NCBI GenBank assembly: GCA_947488845.1
Contig: CANLBM010000012.1
Location: 62,001-126,000 of the forward strand
DNA: 64,000 nt
DNA from: an uncultured Sphingomonadaceae bacterium
GTDB lineage: Bacteria; Pseudomonadota; Alphaproteobacteria; Sphingomonadales; Sphingomonadaceae
Direction of reading: 5' to 3'
Both the position numbers and the translations under genes were made by a program. Positions 23,330 through 32,257 of this stretch are shown piece by piece. The notes beneath the pieces are model-generated. The model did no database searches and had not been told where the DNA came from. It saw nothing but the letters and a program-made list of their open reading frames with translations. Positions within the stretch are counted from its first letter, which is position 1; every line of letters begins with the position of its first letter.

Positions 23330-23761
23330 CTATTGCTGTTGGGCCGTGAATTTCATCGCCAGCTCATACATGGCAATTGCTGCCTGGGCGGCCTCTCCGC
23401 CTTTGTTCTTGCGGGCCTTGTCAGCGCGCGCCAGCGCCTGATTTTCATTCTCTACCGTGATGATTCCGTTGCCAATCGCCGCGCCGTCCATGGTCAGCGC
23501 CATGATTCCGCGCGCGCTTTCACCGGCGACGATTTCAAAATGATAGGTTTCACCGCGAATCACCACGCCGATTGCGACAAAGCCGTCATAGAGATCGCTG
23601 TCAATGGCCATCGAGATGGCGGCGGGAATTTCCAGCGCGCCGGGCACAGTGATGATTTCATGCTCGTGGCCCGCCGCTTTCAAAGCATCGGTCGCGCCCT
23701 CGATCAGCATGTCGTTCAATTCGTTGTAAAACCGCGCTTCGACGATCAGGAATTTTGCCAT
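23330..23761 (-). CDS. ribH: 6,7-dimethyl-8-ribityllumazine synthase
   Basis: Condenses the RibA/RibD product with dihydroxybutanone phosphate, the penultimate step of riboflavin synthesis. It is 143 aa. Visible motifs are [13 protein letters not shown] (substrate Phe/Asn loop), [12 protein letters not shown] (V-P-G-x-x-E-x-P) and [20 protein letters not shown] with the catalytic His. I used ATG 23761 ([11 protein letters not shown]) rather than the extra upstream Met at 23785. It lies 94 bp downstream of ribB on the same strand, separated by a palindromic repeat. Confidence 0.95.
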   Translation of the reverse strand: MAKFLIVEARFYNELNDMLIEGATDALKAAGHEHEIITVPGALEIPAAISMAIDSDLYDGFVAIGVVIRGETYHFEIVAGESARGIMALTMDGAAIGNGIITVENENQALARADKARKNKGGEAAQAAIAMYELAMKFTAQQQ

Positions 23762-23783
23762 TTCATAGTCTTTCAAATTCATC

Positions 23784-23845
23784 ATCCTGAACTCGTTTCA
23801 GGATTTGGTGGATGTTCGATGGGTGTCCCGAAAGGGATTCGGGAC
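23784..23845. repeat. Palindromic repeat between ribB and ribH
   Basis: Two hairpins: ATCCTGAACTCGTTTCAGGAT at 23784-23804 (ATCCTGAA + CTCG + TTTCAGGAT), and GTCCCGAA / TTCGGGAC at 23825-23845. This 'CATCCTGAACTCGTTTCAGG' type is a common dispersed element. It sits in the leader of ribH and may shape its expression within the operon. Confidence 0.75.
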
Positions 23846-23855
23846 GACGAGCCGG

Positions 23856-25172
23856 TCAGACGCTCGCCAGTTCTTTATCTGCTGCGATACTGGTGCTGGC
23901 AGGCACCTCTCGCTGTCCGACAATCCGCAAGCCATAGGCGTCGAGTCCGACGAGATCATGGCTGGTGTTGGTCAGCAATTCCATATCATGGACGCCAAGC
24001 TCGCTGAGAATCTGGGCGCCGACGCCATAGTCGCGCTGCTGATCCATGGGTGGCGGCTTGACCCCCGCCAGGCTGCGGACCTGTTGCGAGAAGAAATCGG
24101 GCTGGCGCGGATTGATGAAGACGATCACGCCGGCCCCTTCCTTGCCGATGATTTTCATCGATTCCTCGATCATGCTGGGACGGCCGTTGTCCTGGGCGAA
24201 CAGGTCGGGAAACATGGTGGTCGCGTGCATCCGCACCAGCGTCGGCCGTTCGGGGTCGACATGGCCCTTCTGCAACACGATCTGCTCGCTTTCGGTGGCC
24301 ATATTATAATAAGTGATCGCATTCCATTCGCCACCCCAGCGGCTGGTGAAGCGGGCCTCTGCGCGGCGTTCGGTCAGATGGTCGTGGCGCAGTCGATAGG
24401 CGATCAGGTCGCGGATCGTGCCGATTTTCATGCCGTGATGCTGGGCAAATTCGATCAGGTCATCGAGCCGCGCCATCTCACCGTCATCCTTCATGATCTC
24501 GCAGATCACGCCAGCCGGGTTGAGACCGGCCAGCCGCGAAACATCGACCGCCGCTTCGGTATGGCCGGCGCGGACCAGCACGCCGCCGTTGCGCGCCTGC
24601 AGCGGGAAGACATGGCCGGGGGTGACAATCTCTTCCTTGCCCTTGGTCCGGTCAATCGCCACCGCGACGGTGCGCGCCCGGTCGGCGGCGCTGATCCCGG
24701 TGGTCACCCCGTCGCGCGCCTCGATCGAAATGGTGAAGGCGGTTTCATAGGCGCCGCGGTTATTCTGGCTCATCATGTCGAGCCCCAGTTCCTCGACCCG
24801 GTCCCGCGTCATCGCCAGACAGATCAGCCCGCGGCCATATTTGGCCATGAAGTTGATCGCGTCGGGCGTCGCCATCTGCGCCGGGATGATCAGATCACCC
24901 TCGTTCTCGCGATCTTCGTCATCGACCAGGATATACATGCGCCCGTTGCGCGCCTCGTTGATAATCTCTTCCGCCGACGCCATGACCCCGCTGCCGCCGC
25001 GTGCCAGATAGGTCTCCAGCTTGCCCAGCGTCTCCGCCGTCGGGTTCCAGTCTTCCTGTCCCAGGCTGCGCAGGCTGTTGGCGTGCAGTCCAGCGGCCCG
25101 CGCCAGCCCGGCCCGCGTTTCCTCGCCGGATTCGATCAGGGTGACCAGTTTTTCGATCAGGATCTTGCTCAT
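23856..25172 (-). CDS. ribB: 3,4-dihydroxy-2-butanone-4-phosphate synthase with N-terminal HTH and degenerate GCHII domain
   Basis: Makes dihydroxybutanone phosphate from ribulose 5-phosphate for riboflavin. Three parts are visible in 438 aa. Residues 1-60 form an XRE-like HTH ([20 protein letters not shown], then [16 protein letters not shown]). Residues about 65-270 are the DHBP synthase core, with [16 protein letters not shown] and [20 protein letters not shown]. The C-terminal part resembles GTP cyclohydrolase II but lacks its Cys zinc motif; the region reads [20 protein letters not shown]. So only the RibB activity is expected. Four AATGTGAT half-sites lie just upstream. Confidence 0.92.
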   Translation of the reverse strand: MSKILIEKLVTLIESGEETRAGLARAAGLHANSLRSLGQEDWNPTAETLGKLETYLARGGSGVMASAEEIINEARNGRMYILVDDEDRENEGDLIIPAQMATPDAINFMAKYGRGLICLAMTRDRVEELGLDMMSQNNRGAYETAFTISIEARDGVTTGISAADRARTVAVAIDRTKGKEEIVTPGHVFPLQARNGGVLVRAGHTEAAVDVSRLAGLNPAGVICEIMKDDGEMARLDDLIEFAQHHGMKIGTIRDLIAYRLRHDHLTERRAEARFTSRWGGEWNAITYYNMATESEQIVLQKGHVDPERPTLVRMHATTMFPDLFAQDNGRPSMIEESMKIIGKEGAGVIVFINPRQPDFFSQQVRSLAGVKPPPMDQQRDYGVGAQILSELGVHDMELLTNTSHDLVGLDAYGLRIVGQREVPASTSIAADKELASV

Positions 25173-25186
25173 GGACTCGGCCTTTC

Positions 25187-25249
25187 AATGTGATGTTGGG
25201 AATCGAGTATCACATTGGAATGTGATTGGTCTAGGGGGAATATCACATT
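25187..25249 (-). promoter_or_regulatory. Array of four AATGTGAT half-sites upstream of ribB
   Basis: Copies of one octamer lie at 25187-25194 (AATGTGAT), 25209-25216 (ATCACATT), 25219-25226 (AATGTGAT) and 25242-25249 (ATCACATT). They alternate in orientation with start-to-start spacings of 22, 10 and 23 bp, so neighbouring sites fall about one or two helical turns apart. The array begins 15 bp upstream of the ribB start. It looks like an operator; autoregulation by the HTH of RibB is an inference. Confidence 0.65.
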
Positions 25250-25298
25250 GGGTTCACATGATGTGCTGCGCTCTCGTCATCCTGAAAGCGCATTTAAG

Positions 25299-25568
25299 CC
25301 CCTCCTTTTCAAAGGAGGGGTTGGGGTGGTTTCTCTCGTCGGAGAAGGATTCTGACGGTTTCAAGCCACTGAGGCATGAACCAGCCCCTCTCCCGTGCGG
25401 GAGAGGGTTGTGCAGACTTGGCAGCTTGCTGCCTAGTCGGAGCTGGGTGAGGGCGTGCCGCACGACTGTGGCACGGCAACACACTAGCCGAACACCCTCA
25501 TCCAACTGCGCCTAATCCGCTACGCGAATAAGGCTCCGTATCCTTCTCCCTCACGGGAGAAGGAAGAT
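25299..25568. repeat. Composite palindromic repeat region between ribB and the exonuclease gene
   Basis: The non-coding stretch holds nested inverted repeats: CCCCTCCTTTTCAAAGGAGGGG at 25299-25320 (read as CCCCTCCTTT + TCA + AAGGAGGGG), CCTCTCCCGTGCGGGAGAGG near 25386-25405, and CCTTCTCCCTCACGGGAGAAGG near 25540-25563. There are matching arms GCTGGGTGAGGGCGTGCCG and ACACCCTCATCCAACTGC. No gene was found in the rest. This is a cluster of dispersed repeats, related in style but not identical to the copies inside dnaE2. Confidence 0.75.
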
Positions 25569-25637
25569 GGCACGCCTTTGCAAACTCCCCCCTTCCCCTT
25601 GACCGGAACCTTTCCCGACCCAATACGCTTTTACACA

Positions 25638-26639
25638 ATGGCAAAAGCGAAACACTGGATCGAGCCGCATCCGCAGGGCATTTATGTGCGGCCGGCTGAT
25701 GTCTGGATCGATCCTTCCACCCCGAAGCAGCGCGCGGTGGTCACCCATGGCCATGCCGATCATGCGCGTGGTGGTCATGGCGATGTCTGGGCGACGCCTG
25801 AGACGCTGGCGATCATGGGCTTGCGCTATGGTACGGAAGCCGGGACGGCGATCAGCTATGGCGAGGGGTTCGAGCAGGGCGGGGTGCGGTTCAGCCTGCA
25901 TTCGGCGGGTCATGTGCTGGGCTCGGCGCAAGTGCTGATGGAATATCAGCGCGAGCGGGTGGTCGTCACCGGCGACTACAAGCGCCGCCCCGATCCGACC
26001 TGCGCCCCATTCGCGCTGGTGCCGTGCGATATTTTCATTACCGAGGCGACCTTTGGCCTGCCGGTGTTCCGGCACCCGCCGATCGCGGGGGAAATCGCCA
26101 AGATTTTTTCCCGGCTGGAGGCGGAACCGGACAGCAGTATATTGATCGGCGCCTATGCGCTGGGCAAGGCGCAAAGGGTGATTGCCGAATTGCGCCGGGC
26201 CGGCTGGAACCAGCCGATCTATCTGCACGGGGCGCAGGTCCGGATGTGCGAACTATATGAAGAGCTCGGCGTATCGCTGGGCGAATTGCGGCTGGTGATG
26301 GACACGCCGAAGGAAGATATGCGCGGCCAGATCATTATCGCGCCGCCCTCGGCATTGACCGACAAGTGGAGCCGGCGGCTGCCCAATCCGGTCACCGCGA
26401 TGGCGTCGGGCTGGATGCGGGTGCGCGGACGGGCGCGGCAGCGCGGGGTCGAGATCCCGCTGGTCATTTCCGACCATGCCGACTGGGACGAGCTGACCGG
26501 CACCATCCGCGAACTGGCGCCGAAGGAAACCTGGATCACCCATGGCAGCGAGGATGGCCTGCTGCGCTGGTGCGAGCTGCACCAGATCAGGGCGCGGGCG
26601 CTGGCGATGGTCGGGCGCGAAGAGGGGGATGACGGCTGA
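25638..26639 (+). CDS. Ligase-associated DNA exonuclease (metallo-beta-lactamase fold)
   Basis: Beta-CASP/MBL-fold nuclease of the family found next to ATP-dependent DNA ligases, presumed to process broken DNA ends. It is 333 aa. The metal motif is VVTHGHADHARGGHG (H-x-H-x-D-H), with HSAGHVLGSAQVLMEY, VVTGDYKRRPDPT and the beta-CASP histidines in VISDHADWDEL and TWITHGSEDG. ATG 25638 (MAKAKHWIEPHPQGIYV) matches family starts; the frame is open to 25578 in repeat DNA. The stop overlaps the ligase start by one base (TGATG), so the two are coupled. Confidence 0.92.
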   Translation: MAKAKHWIEPHPQGIYVRPADVWIDPSTPKQRAVVTHGHADHARGGHGDVWATPETLAIMGLRYGTEAGTAISYGEGFEQGGVRFSLHSAGHVLGSAQVLMEYQRERVVVTGDYKRRPDPTCAPFALVPCDIFITEATFGLPVFRHPPIAGEIAKIFSRLEAEPDSSILIGAYALGKAQRVIAELRRAGWNQPIYLHGAQVRMCELYEELGVSLGELRLVMDTPKEDMRGQIIIAPPSALTDKWSRRLPNPVTAMASGWMRVRGRARQRGVEIPLVISDHADWDELTGTIRELAPKETWITHGSEDGLLRWCELHQIRARALAMVGREEGDDG

Positions 26640-28210
26640 TGCGCCGCTTTGCCGCCCTGATCGACAGTCTGATCTATACGCGGTCGCGCAACGCCAAGCT
26701 GGCGGCGATCGCCAGCTATTTGCGCGAGACGCCCGATCCCGATCGCGGCTGGGCGCTGGCGGCGCTGACCGACAGTATCGATTTTCCGGCGGTGAAGTCC
26801 GCGACCATCCGCAATCTCGCCGGCACCAGAATCGATCCCGAACTGTTTCGTCTGTCGCGCCACCATGTCGGCGACACCGCCGAAACCGTGGCGCTGGTCT
26901 GGCCGGAAGCGGAAGGGCGCGTGCAGGGCGATCCAAGCATCGACGAAGTGGTGCAGGCGCTCTCCGCCGCCAATCGCGCGACCACGCCCGACATTGTCGC
27001 GTCTCTGCTCGACAGCATGGACAGCAACAGCCGCTATGCGATGCTCAAGCTGGCGGTCGGCGGGATGCGGGTCGGTGTCTCGGCGCGGCTGGCCAAGACC
27101 GCCTTCGCGCAGGCCTTTGATGTGGCGCTGGATGATGTCGAGGAGCTCTGGCACGCGCTTGACCCGCCCTATGATAAATTGTTCGCATGGGCGGAGCAGG
27201 GCGGCGAGCGTCCCGACCTTTCGGCAACGCCTTTCTTCCGGCCGTTCATGCTGTCCCATCCGTTCGAGGGCAATCATCTCGATCTCGACCAATATGCGGT
27301 CGAGTGGAAATGGGACGGGATCCGGGTGCAGGCGGTGCATCTCGGCGGCGAGACCCGGCTTTACAGTCGTGGGGGCGATGATATCAGCGCGTCCTTTCCC
27401 GATATTGTCGAGTCGTTCGACCGCGACGGGGTGATCGATGGCGAATTGCTGGTGCGCGGCACCGATCAGGGTGGCGAAGCGGCCAGTTTCAACGCGCTGC
27501 AGAAGCGTCTGGGCCGCAAGACCGTCTCCAAGAAAATGCGGCAGGAATTTCCCGCCTTTGTCCGGGTCTATGATCTGCTGATGGACGGGGACGCCGACCT
27601 GCGCCTGTCGCCCTGGCACGAACGGCGGCAGCGGCTCGAGAGCTTTGTGCCCAAGCTGCACCCCGACCATTTCGATCTGTCCGCCGTCGTCAATGTCGAT
27701 GATTTCGCCGCGCTGGAAGCGATGCGCGCCGGAGCCCGCGATGCGGCCATTGAAGGCGTGATGCTGAAACGGCGCGAAAGCCCCTATCTGGCGGGGCGGG
27801 TGACCGGTCACTGGTACAAATGGAAGCGCGATCCGCTGAATGCCGACTGCGTGATGATGTATGCCCAGCGCGGCAACGGCCGGCGCGCCTCCTTCTATTC
27901 CGATTATACATTCGGCTGCTGGACCGACGATGGCGAATTGCTGCCGGTCGGCAAGGCCTATTCCGGCTTCACCGACGAGGAGCTGAAATGGCTCGACCGT
28001 TTCGTCCGGCAGAATACGCTGAACCGCTTCGGTCCGGTGCGCGAGGTGAAGAAGTCGCTGGTGCTGGAAGTCGCGTTCGATTCGATCCACGAAAGCGGCC
28101 GCCACAAATCCGGCCTCGCCATGCGTTTCCCGCGCATCCACCGGATCCGCAAGGACAAGCCGGCAGAGGAAGCCGACCGGATCGTTACGCTGCGGTCGAT
28201 GATATCCTGA
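26639..28210 (+). CDS. ATP-dependent DNA ligase (cisplatin damage response type)
   Basis: Seals DNA nicks using ATP, in a DNA repair route with the preceding nuclease. It is 523 aa. It has an N-terminal helical DNA-binding domain (to about 190), then the adenylation domain with the lysine motif AVEWKWDGIRVQAV, motif III RVYDLLMDGD, motif IV-like IEGVMLKRRESPYLAGR and motif V WYKWKRDPLNADCVMMY. The C-terminal OB fold ends LAMRFPRIHRIRKDKPAEEA. In many bacteria this pair is joined by an Lhr-type helicase and a phosphoesterase; neither is next to it here. Confidence 0.95.
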   Translation: MRRFAALIDSLIYTRSRNAKLAAIASYLRETPDPDRGWALAALTDSIDFPAVKSATIRNLAGTRIDPELFRLSRHHVGDTAETVALVWPEAEGRVQGDPSIDEVVQALSAANRATTPDIVASLLDSMDSNSRYAMLKLAVGGMRVGVSARLAKTAFAQAFDVALDDVEELWHALDPPYDKLFAWAEQGGERPDLSATPFFRPFMLSHPFEGNHLDLDQYAVEWKWDGIRVQAVHLGGETRLYSRGGDDISASFPDIVESFDRDGVIDGELLVRGTDQGGEAASFNALQKRLGRKTVSKKMRQEFPAFVRVYDLLMDGDADLRLSPWHERRQRLESFVPKLHPDHFDLSAVVNVDDFAALEAMRAGARDAAIEGVMLKRRESPYLAGRVTGHWYKWKRDPLNADCVMMYAQRGNGRRASFYSDYTFGCWTDDGELLPVGKAYSGFTDEELKWLDRFVRQNTLNRFGPVREVKKSLVLEVAFDSIHESGRHKSGLAMRFPRIHRIRKDKPAEEADRIVTLRSMIS

Positions 28211-28253
28211 ACCCAAGCAAGTCGGGCAGTAAATTGCTTTCGCGCCGTTTCGC

Positions 28254-28802
28254 CTAGCGCTTGCCGGGGAGCATCCGCCGGAGTGTATTGTCCTTGACCA
28301 CATGATGATGGAACAGGGCCGCCAATGCATGCAGGCCGATCAAAAAATAGCCGACCGTGCCGAATGTCTCGTGCCATTCCTTCACTTGCCCCGCCAGAGC
28401 CTTGTCCGGCGCAACCAGTGCGGGGAGCTCCAGCCCGAAGAAGGGAATGCTCTTGTCAGAGGCGCTGAGGATCAGCCATCCTGCAACCGGCATCGCCAGC
28501 ATGAATGCGTATAGTGCCAGATGTGTGCCTTTGGCGACCAGCATTTGCCAGGCAGGCGGCTCAGGTTTGATCGGCGGTTTGGCAGTGACAAACCGCGTGA
28601 TGATCCGGATAATCACGAGAGACAGCACGGACAGGCCAAGCATGAAATGCCAGTGTTTCAAACCCTCGCGCAGATCACTGCCTTTGGGAAAGGATTCGTG
28701 CAACAGGATGCAGCTATAGACAGCCGTTATCAGCAGCAGCATCACCCAGTGGAGCAGGATGGAAAGGGGCGAATAGCGCGTGGTGCTAGTGGTTGCATTC
28801 AT
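28254..28802 (-). CDS. Cytochrome b561
   Basis: Four-helix di-heme membrane protein that passes electrons across or within the inner membrane. It is 182 aa. The first helix YSPLSILLHWVMLLLITAVY carries a heme His. Others lie in LKHWHFMLGLSVLSLVIIRI (second helix), THLALYAFMLAMPVAGW (third) and FLIGLHALAALFHHHVVKDN (fourth). ATG 28802 (MNATTSTTRYSPLSIL) was chosen over 28856, which adds an unsupported basic stretch. It is convergent with the ligase gene, and its electron partner is not evident nearby. Confidence 0.92.
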   Translation of the reverse strand: MNATTSTTRYSPLSILLHWVMLLLITAVYSCILLHESFPKGSDLREGLKHWHFMLGLSVLSLVIIRIITRFVTAKPPIKPEPPAWQMLVAKGTHLALYAFMLAMPVAGWLILSASDKSIPFFGLELPALVAPDKALAGQVKEWHETFGTVGYFLIGLHALAALFHHHVVKDNTLRRMLPGKR

Positions 28803-28852
28803 GGGAAACCTCGTTCTCTTGCGCGATTGGATATGGGGTCGTCCGTTTGGGC

Positions 28853-29737
28853 TCAAAGAAACCCGTTTAGCGTCTCCACAAACAGCTTGAACTGATCGTG
28901 GTGCAGCCAGTGGCCGGCTTTTGGAAATTCCTTCACCGCAACATTGTCGCCGAAATATTGCATCCGGCCGTCTTTCTCAGGGTTGCTCGCCCAGCTGTCG
29001 GCGCCATAGTGAAGCTGGGTCGGACAGCTGATATTGCCCCAGAGCTCGTGGATCGCGTCCTGCGACAGGTCGATGCTGTCCCAGTGCTGGACATAGGGAT
29101 CGAATTTCCAGCTGTAGCTGCCATCTTCGTTGCGGATCACCGCATGGGTGGTCAGGTGGCGGGCCTGTTCGTCAGAGAGATGCCGGTTGGCATCCTGCAT
29201 CCGGTGCAGCGCGTCCTCGAAACCCGGATAGCGTTTGACCTGGCGTCCGGCGGCCTTGCGTTTTTCCTCGATACTGTTGCGGACGCGCTGTAACTGACCG
29301 ACCTTCTCGCGTTCGGCGAGCATTTCGGGGCTGGGGCCAAGCCCCTCGATCGCGACCAGTTTGCGGACCGTATCGGGATAGAGGCCGGTGTAACGCAACG
29401 CGATATTACCGCCCATACTGTGCGCGACAATGGTGACCGGCGACAGATCGAGCTGATGGATCAGTTGCGCCAGATCGGTCACCATTGCCATCGTCGCATA
29501 ATTGCCGTCGGTGCTCCACTGGCTGTCGCCATGGCCGCGCACGTCGGGGCAGATGATATGCCAGTCGTCGCGCAATGCCTGCGCCGTCCAGTCCCAGTTG
29601 CGACAATGGTCCTTGCCGCCGTGCAGCAGGATCAGCGGCGGCTTGTCCTCATTGCCCCAGTCCGCATAATGGAGCTTGAGCCGCTGCGAGAAATAGCTGT
29701 GTGAGGCGGGGCCGTTGAGGGTCATTTTGTTTTCCAT
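28853..29737 (-). CDS. Alpha/beta hydrolase
   Basis: Serine hydrolase of 294 aa. LILLHGGKDHCRNWDWTAQA is the oxyanion-hole region; the nucleophile elbow is VTIVAHSMGGNIALRYTG; the catalytic His is in FPKAGHWLHHDQ near the end. The acid residue is probably in the ADSWASNPEKD area. The substrate is unknown. The start may be 29737 or the ATG at 29725, as both have weak ribosome-binding sites. It overlaps the region just upstream of the cytochrome b561 start, so the two may be cotranscribed. Confidence 0.88.
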   Translation of the reverse strand: MENKMTLNGPASHSYFSQRLKLHYADWGNEDKPPLILLHGGKDHCRNWDWTAQALRDDWHIICPDVRGHGDSQWSTDGNYATMAMVTDLAQLIHQLDLSPVTIVAHSMGGNIALRYTGLYPDTVRKLVAIEGLGPSPEMLAEREKVGQLQRVRNSIEEKRKAAGRQVKRYPGFEDALHRMQDANRHLSDEQARHLTTHAVIRNEDGSYSWKFDPYVQHWDSIDLSQDAIHELWGNISCPTQLHYGADSWASNPEKDGRMQYFGDNVAVKEFPKAGHWLHHDQFKLFVETLNGFL

Positions 29738-29922
29738 CAGGAAGGTAAATTTGAATCCTGTTCCTAATGGGAGCGGCGGGGTTCGACAAGCGTCTGGGTG
29801 AAAGCCAATACTCTGGCTTTGTCACGGAATCAGGAAACTGGCCACTCTGGAACAAGTTTGCGCACATTAGCTGCAGTAACAATCCATATTGCAATATTTA
29901 TCCTACGGTATACTCTAATATC

Positions 29923-30834
29923 ATGAGATTAAATATCCTATTTGCTTTCGCTATATGCTCCGCAGGAGCAATAGAGGGGGGAGCTATAGCCGCGAAATCC
30001 GAACCTATTTCCCTGGAACCCAGTTCAAGCTGGACCTTGGACTATGCCGACGACAGTTGCAGACTGATCCGGAAGTTTGGGGAAAATGATGATAACATCA
30101 TCCTGATTCTCAACAGTTTCGCCCCGGGGGACGAGTTTAATTTGACCGTCGCAGGCAATCCGGTCGCATACAGAGGCGCAAGCCGCACCGCATCCATACA
30201 ATTTGGTCCCGGTGAATCGGAGCAGAAACTCAAATTCTCAAACGGAAAAATGGCTGATGGCATGCCGGCGCTGATCTTCGCTGGCCGTACCCGAATCGCG
30301 CCCCTGACGGAGAGCGAGGATGAGCAGCGAGAGGCTTATGAGCGGCGAGAGATTATTTTGGCGCCAATCAGCGAGAAGCGCAAGGCAGCCGTCACCCAGC
30401 TTTCCATCGGGAAGCCGTTGGCGCGCCCCATAAGCTTGAGGTTGGGCGCAATGGACCGCCCGCTGGCTGCCCTTGCGACATGTGTGGACGAACTTATGAC
30501 GCACTGGGGCATTGATGTCGCAAAACATCAGGGCCTCACCAGACCGGTGCAGCCAGATGGCGACCCAGGCCAGTGGGTCCAGGCAAATGACTATCCTAGT
30601 GACATGCTTTGGGCGGGAAAGCAGGCTTATGTTCATTTTCGCATGGGAGTCGATGAAAACGGGGACCCAACTGCTTGCCATATCCAGCATTCTATTGGTG
30701 GCGAGGCTTTTGACAAAGCCGTTTGCGCTTCCCTGATGAAGAGGGCCAAGTTTTTGCCAGCGCTGGACAAAGCGGGGAAACCGATTGCATCATTTTATCT
30801 CAATGCTGTGAATTTCCAGATACCGTCATTCTGA
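29923..30834 (+). CDS. Exported protein with C-terminal TonB-like domain
   Basis: 303 aa, with signal peptide MRLNILFAFAICSAGAIEGG. The last 80 residues (YVHFRMGVDENGDPTACHIQ, then AFDKAVCASLMKRAKFLPAL) fit the TonB C-terminal fold, as in 'energy transducer TonB' proteins of sphingomonads. No long Pro-rich spacer is seen, so it is probably not a classical TonB. The middle region is not recognised. The frame is open upstream to 29767, but ATG 29923 gives a proper signal peptide. It is followed 142 bp later by another exported protein gene. Confidence 0.75.
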   Translation: MRLNILFAFAICSAGAIEGGAIAAKSEPISLEPSSSWTLDYADDSCRLIRKFGENDDNIILILNSFAPGDEFNLTVAGNPVAYRGASRTASIQFGPGESEQKLKFSNGKMADGMPALIFAGRTRIAPLTESEDEQREAYERREIILAPISEKRKAAVTQLSIGKPLARPISLRLGAMDRPLAALATCVDELMTHWGIDVAKHQGLTRPVQPDGDPGQWVQANDYPSDMLWAGKQAYVHFRMGVDENGDPTACHIQHSIGGEAFDKAVCASLMKRAKFLPALDKAGKPIASFYLNAVNFQIPSF

Positions 30835-30976
30835 TTTATTGGTCGTTCGTGCACTCTGTCCGGATAGAAAATGCATCAGGCTCTTCACCATATTCAGCGA
30901 TGTGACGTCGATCATAGTCGGGCTCGCTAAAAATGCTATACCGTCAAAAGTGGCAGCAGCCTGAGGAGGGAAAATC

Positions 30977-31756
30977 ATGGGACGCAAATTGAAAATCGGT
31001 ATCATATTCGCAATGGCAGCGGTCGCGGGGATGCCGGCAGCGGCTTCTGCCTGCGATATTTCTCACGGGGTGCGGGCCAAGATCGACTCGGGCAGCTATC
31101 GGGCAACCCTGAACGGTGTCTTGCTCAAGGACACAGGCGTCAAAATCTCTTCCGGCACCGAGCCGGTGAGCCAGCCGTCCACCGAATATATACTCTCCGA
31201 ATGGCTGGTTCCCGGCAAGAATATCGTGAACATCGATTATAAGGGAAGCGCCGCGGCTTTCGAAATTTTTGCGCGGTGCAAGGGGGAATATGATGATCAT
31301 GATATCGTCGACAGCGTGCGCTTCACGTCATCCTCTTCCGGGCAACTCAGCTTCGAACATGAGGGGCCGCTCGATTATAACTATCTCAAGGCCGACATCG
31401 CCGGTGACGAAGGTTTGCTGGATGCGGTAAAGAAGCTGCAGGACGCGGCGCGCTCGGGCGATGTCGAAACGGTTGTGCGGATGCACGAACCGATGATCGA
31501 GGAATTTGGAAAATATATCGGAGGCGCGGACCGGTTCAGAACCTATCTGCGGACCATATTATCGAGTCATCCGGCAGTAATAGCGGAAACATTTACCGTA
31601 ACACCGGTGATGGGCGGACGCGTCTATGAAATATTCGGTCCGGACAATCAGCCGCTTATTTCGGTGTCGGGCAAAATGGATGGGGGAAGCTTCTCCTGGC
31701 CGGGCGGCGTCTATTGGGCACGGTTCGGCGACGAATGGGCGGTTGTTTCCAATTAG
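30977..31756 (+). CDS. Exported protein of unknown function
   Basis: 259 aa, signal peptide MGRKLKIGIIFAMAAVAGMP, ending ASA before C. The N-terminal 110 residues look beta-rich (SYRATLNGVLLKDTGVKISS, then WLVPGKNIVNIDYKG), suggesting an immunoglobulin-like domain. A helical stretch LLDAVKKLQDAARSGDVETV follows, and then a possible SnoaL-like tail ending GGVYWARFGDEWAVVSN. A GAGGAGGG ribosome-binding site precedes the ATG. It is the first of three closely spaced exported-protein genes ahead of the convergent cyclase gene. Confidence 0.7.
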   Translation: MGRKLKIGIIFAMAAVAGMPAAASACDISHGVRAKIDSGSYRATLNGVLLKDTGVKISSGTEPVSQPSTEYILSEWLVPGKNIVNIDYKGSAAAFEIFARCKGEYDDHDIVDSVRFTSSSSGQLSFEHEGPLDYNYLKADIAGDEGLLDAVKKLQDAARSGDVETVVRMHEPMIEEFGKYIGGADRFRTYLRTILSSHPAVIAETFTVTPVMGGRVYEIFGPDNQPLISVSGKMDGGSFSWPGGVYWARFGDEWAVVSN

Positions 31757-31879
31757 GTTTGGTGAAGGATTTCGCGCTGGACAGCCGCTTTCCCCGATCC
31801 GCCGCTCGACAGCGCGGGTGACGATAGGAAACGGCTGGTCTCTATGCTAGAAACTGGATTGAAAGAGGAGGCACGGGCT

Positions 31880-32254
31880 TTGCAACATCAATATATAACG
31901 GGCTTGGCCGCTGCGCTCTTCATCGTCGCGCAGGCGGTCACCGCGGTTTATGCCGAAACGCTCCCCGAACTGGATGCTATGGCGGAAGTCGCGGTCGAGG
32001 AGGAGAAGGGCATTGCCTTTGCCCAGCAACAATCGGAGCGCGGCGAATATCTCGAGGCGATTGCCACGCTCGAACGGGTATTGGCGCTCCATCCCAAGTC
32101 GGACAGCGCGCGGCTGCTGCATGCTGTAAACCTGTGCAAGATCGACGATCAGCTGGGCGGCGCGGTTGAGCTCGGCAAATTGAAGCAAAAGAATTTTGCG
32201 CCCGAGCTTTGGGCCGATGTCATGAAATTATGCCCGTTGGCGGACAAGGAATAA
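31880..32254 (+). CDS. Exported TPR-like protein, TTG start
   Basis: About 124 aa. The TTG at 31880 was chosen because GAGGAGG lies 9 bp upstream and the product starts with a clean signal peptide (QHQYITGLAAALFIVAQAVT). A longer frame from ATG 31844 would put the Shine-Dalgarno inside the gene. The mature part carries a TPR-like pair of helices, QQSERGEYLEAIATLERVLA then LHPKSDSARLLHAVNLCKID. It stops 3 bp before the FecR-domain gene, so the two are coupled. Such TPR-FecR pairs often accompany CHASE2 cyclases. Confidence 0.75.
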   Translation: MQHQYITGLAAALFIVAQAVTAVYAETLPELDAMAEVAVEEEKGIAFAQQQSERGEYLEAIATLERVLALHPKSDSARLLHAVNLCKIDDQLGGAVELGKLKQKNFAPELWADVMKLCPLADKE

Positions 32255-32257
32255 GTC

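Noticed and set aside
25173..25300. FMN riboswitch upstream of ribB
   Set aside because: No conserved RFN-element blocks were seen; the region is explained better by the four AATGTGAT half-sites.
26219..28330. 703-codon open frame on the minus strand
   Set aside because: It is antisense to the nuclease and ligase genes, whose motifs are unmistakable. High GC makes long shadow frames common, and its protein has no recognisable domain.
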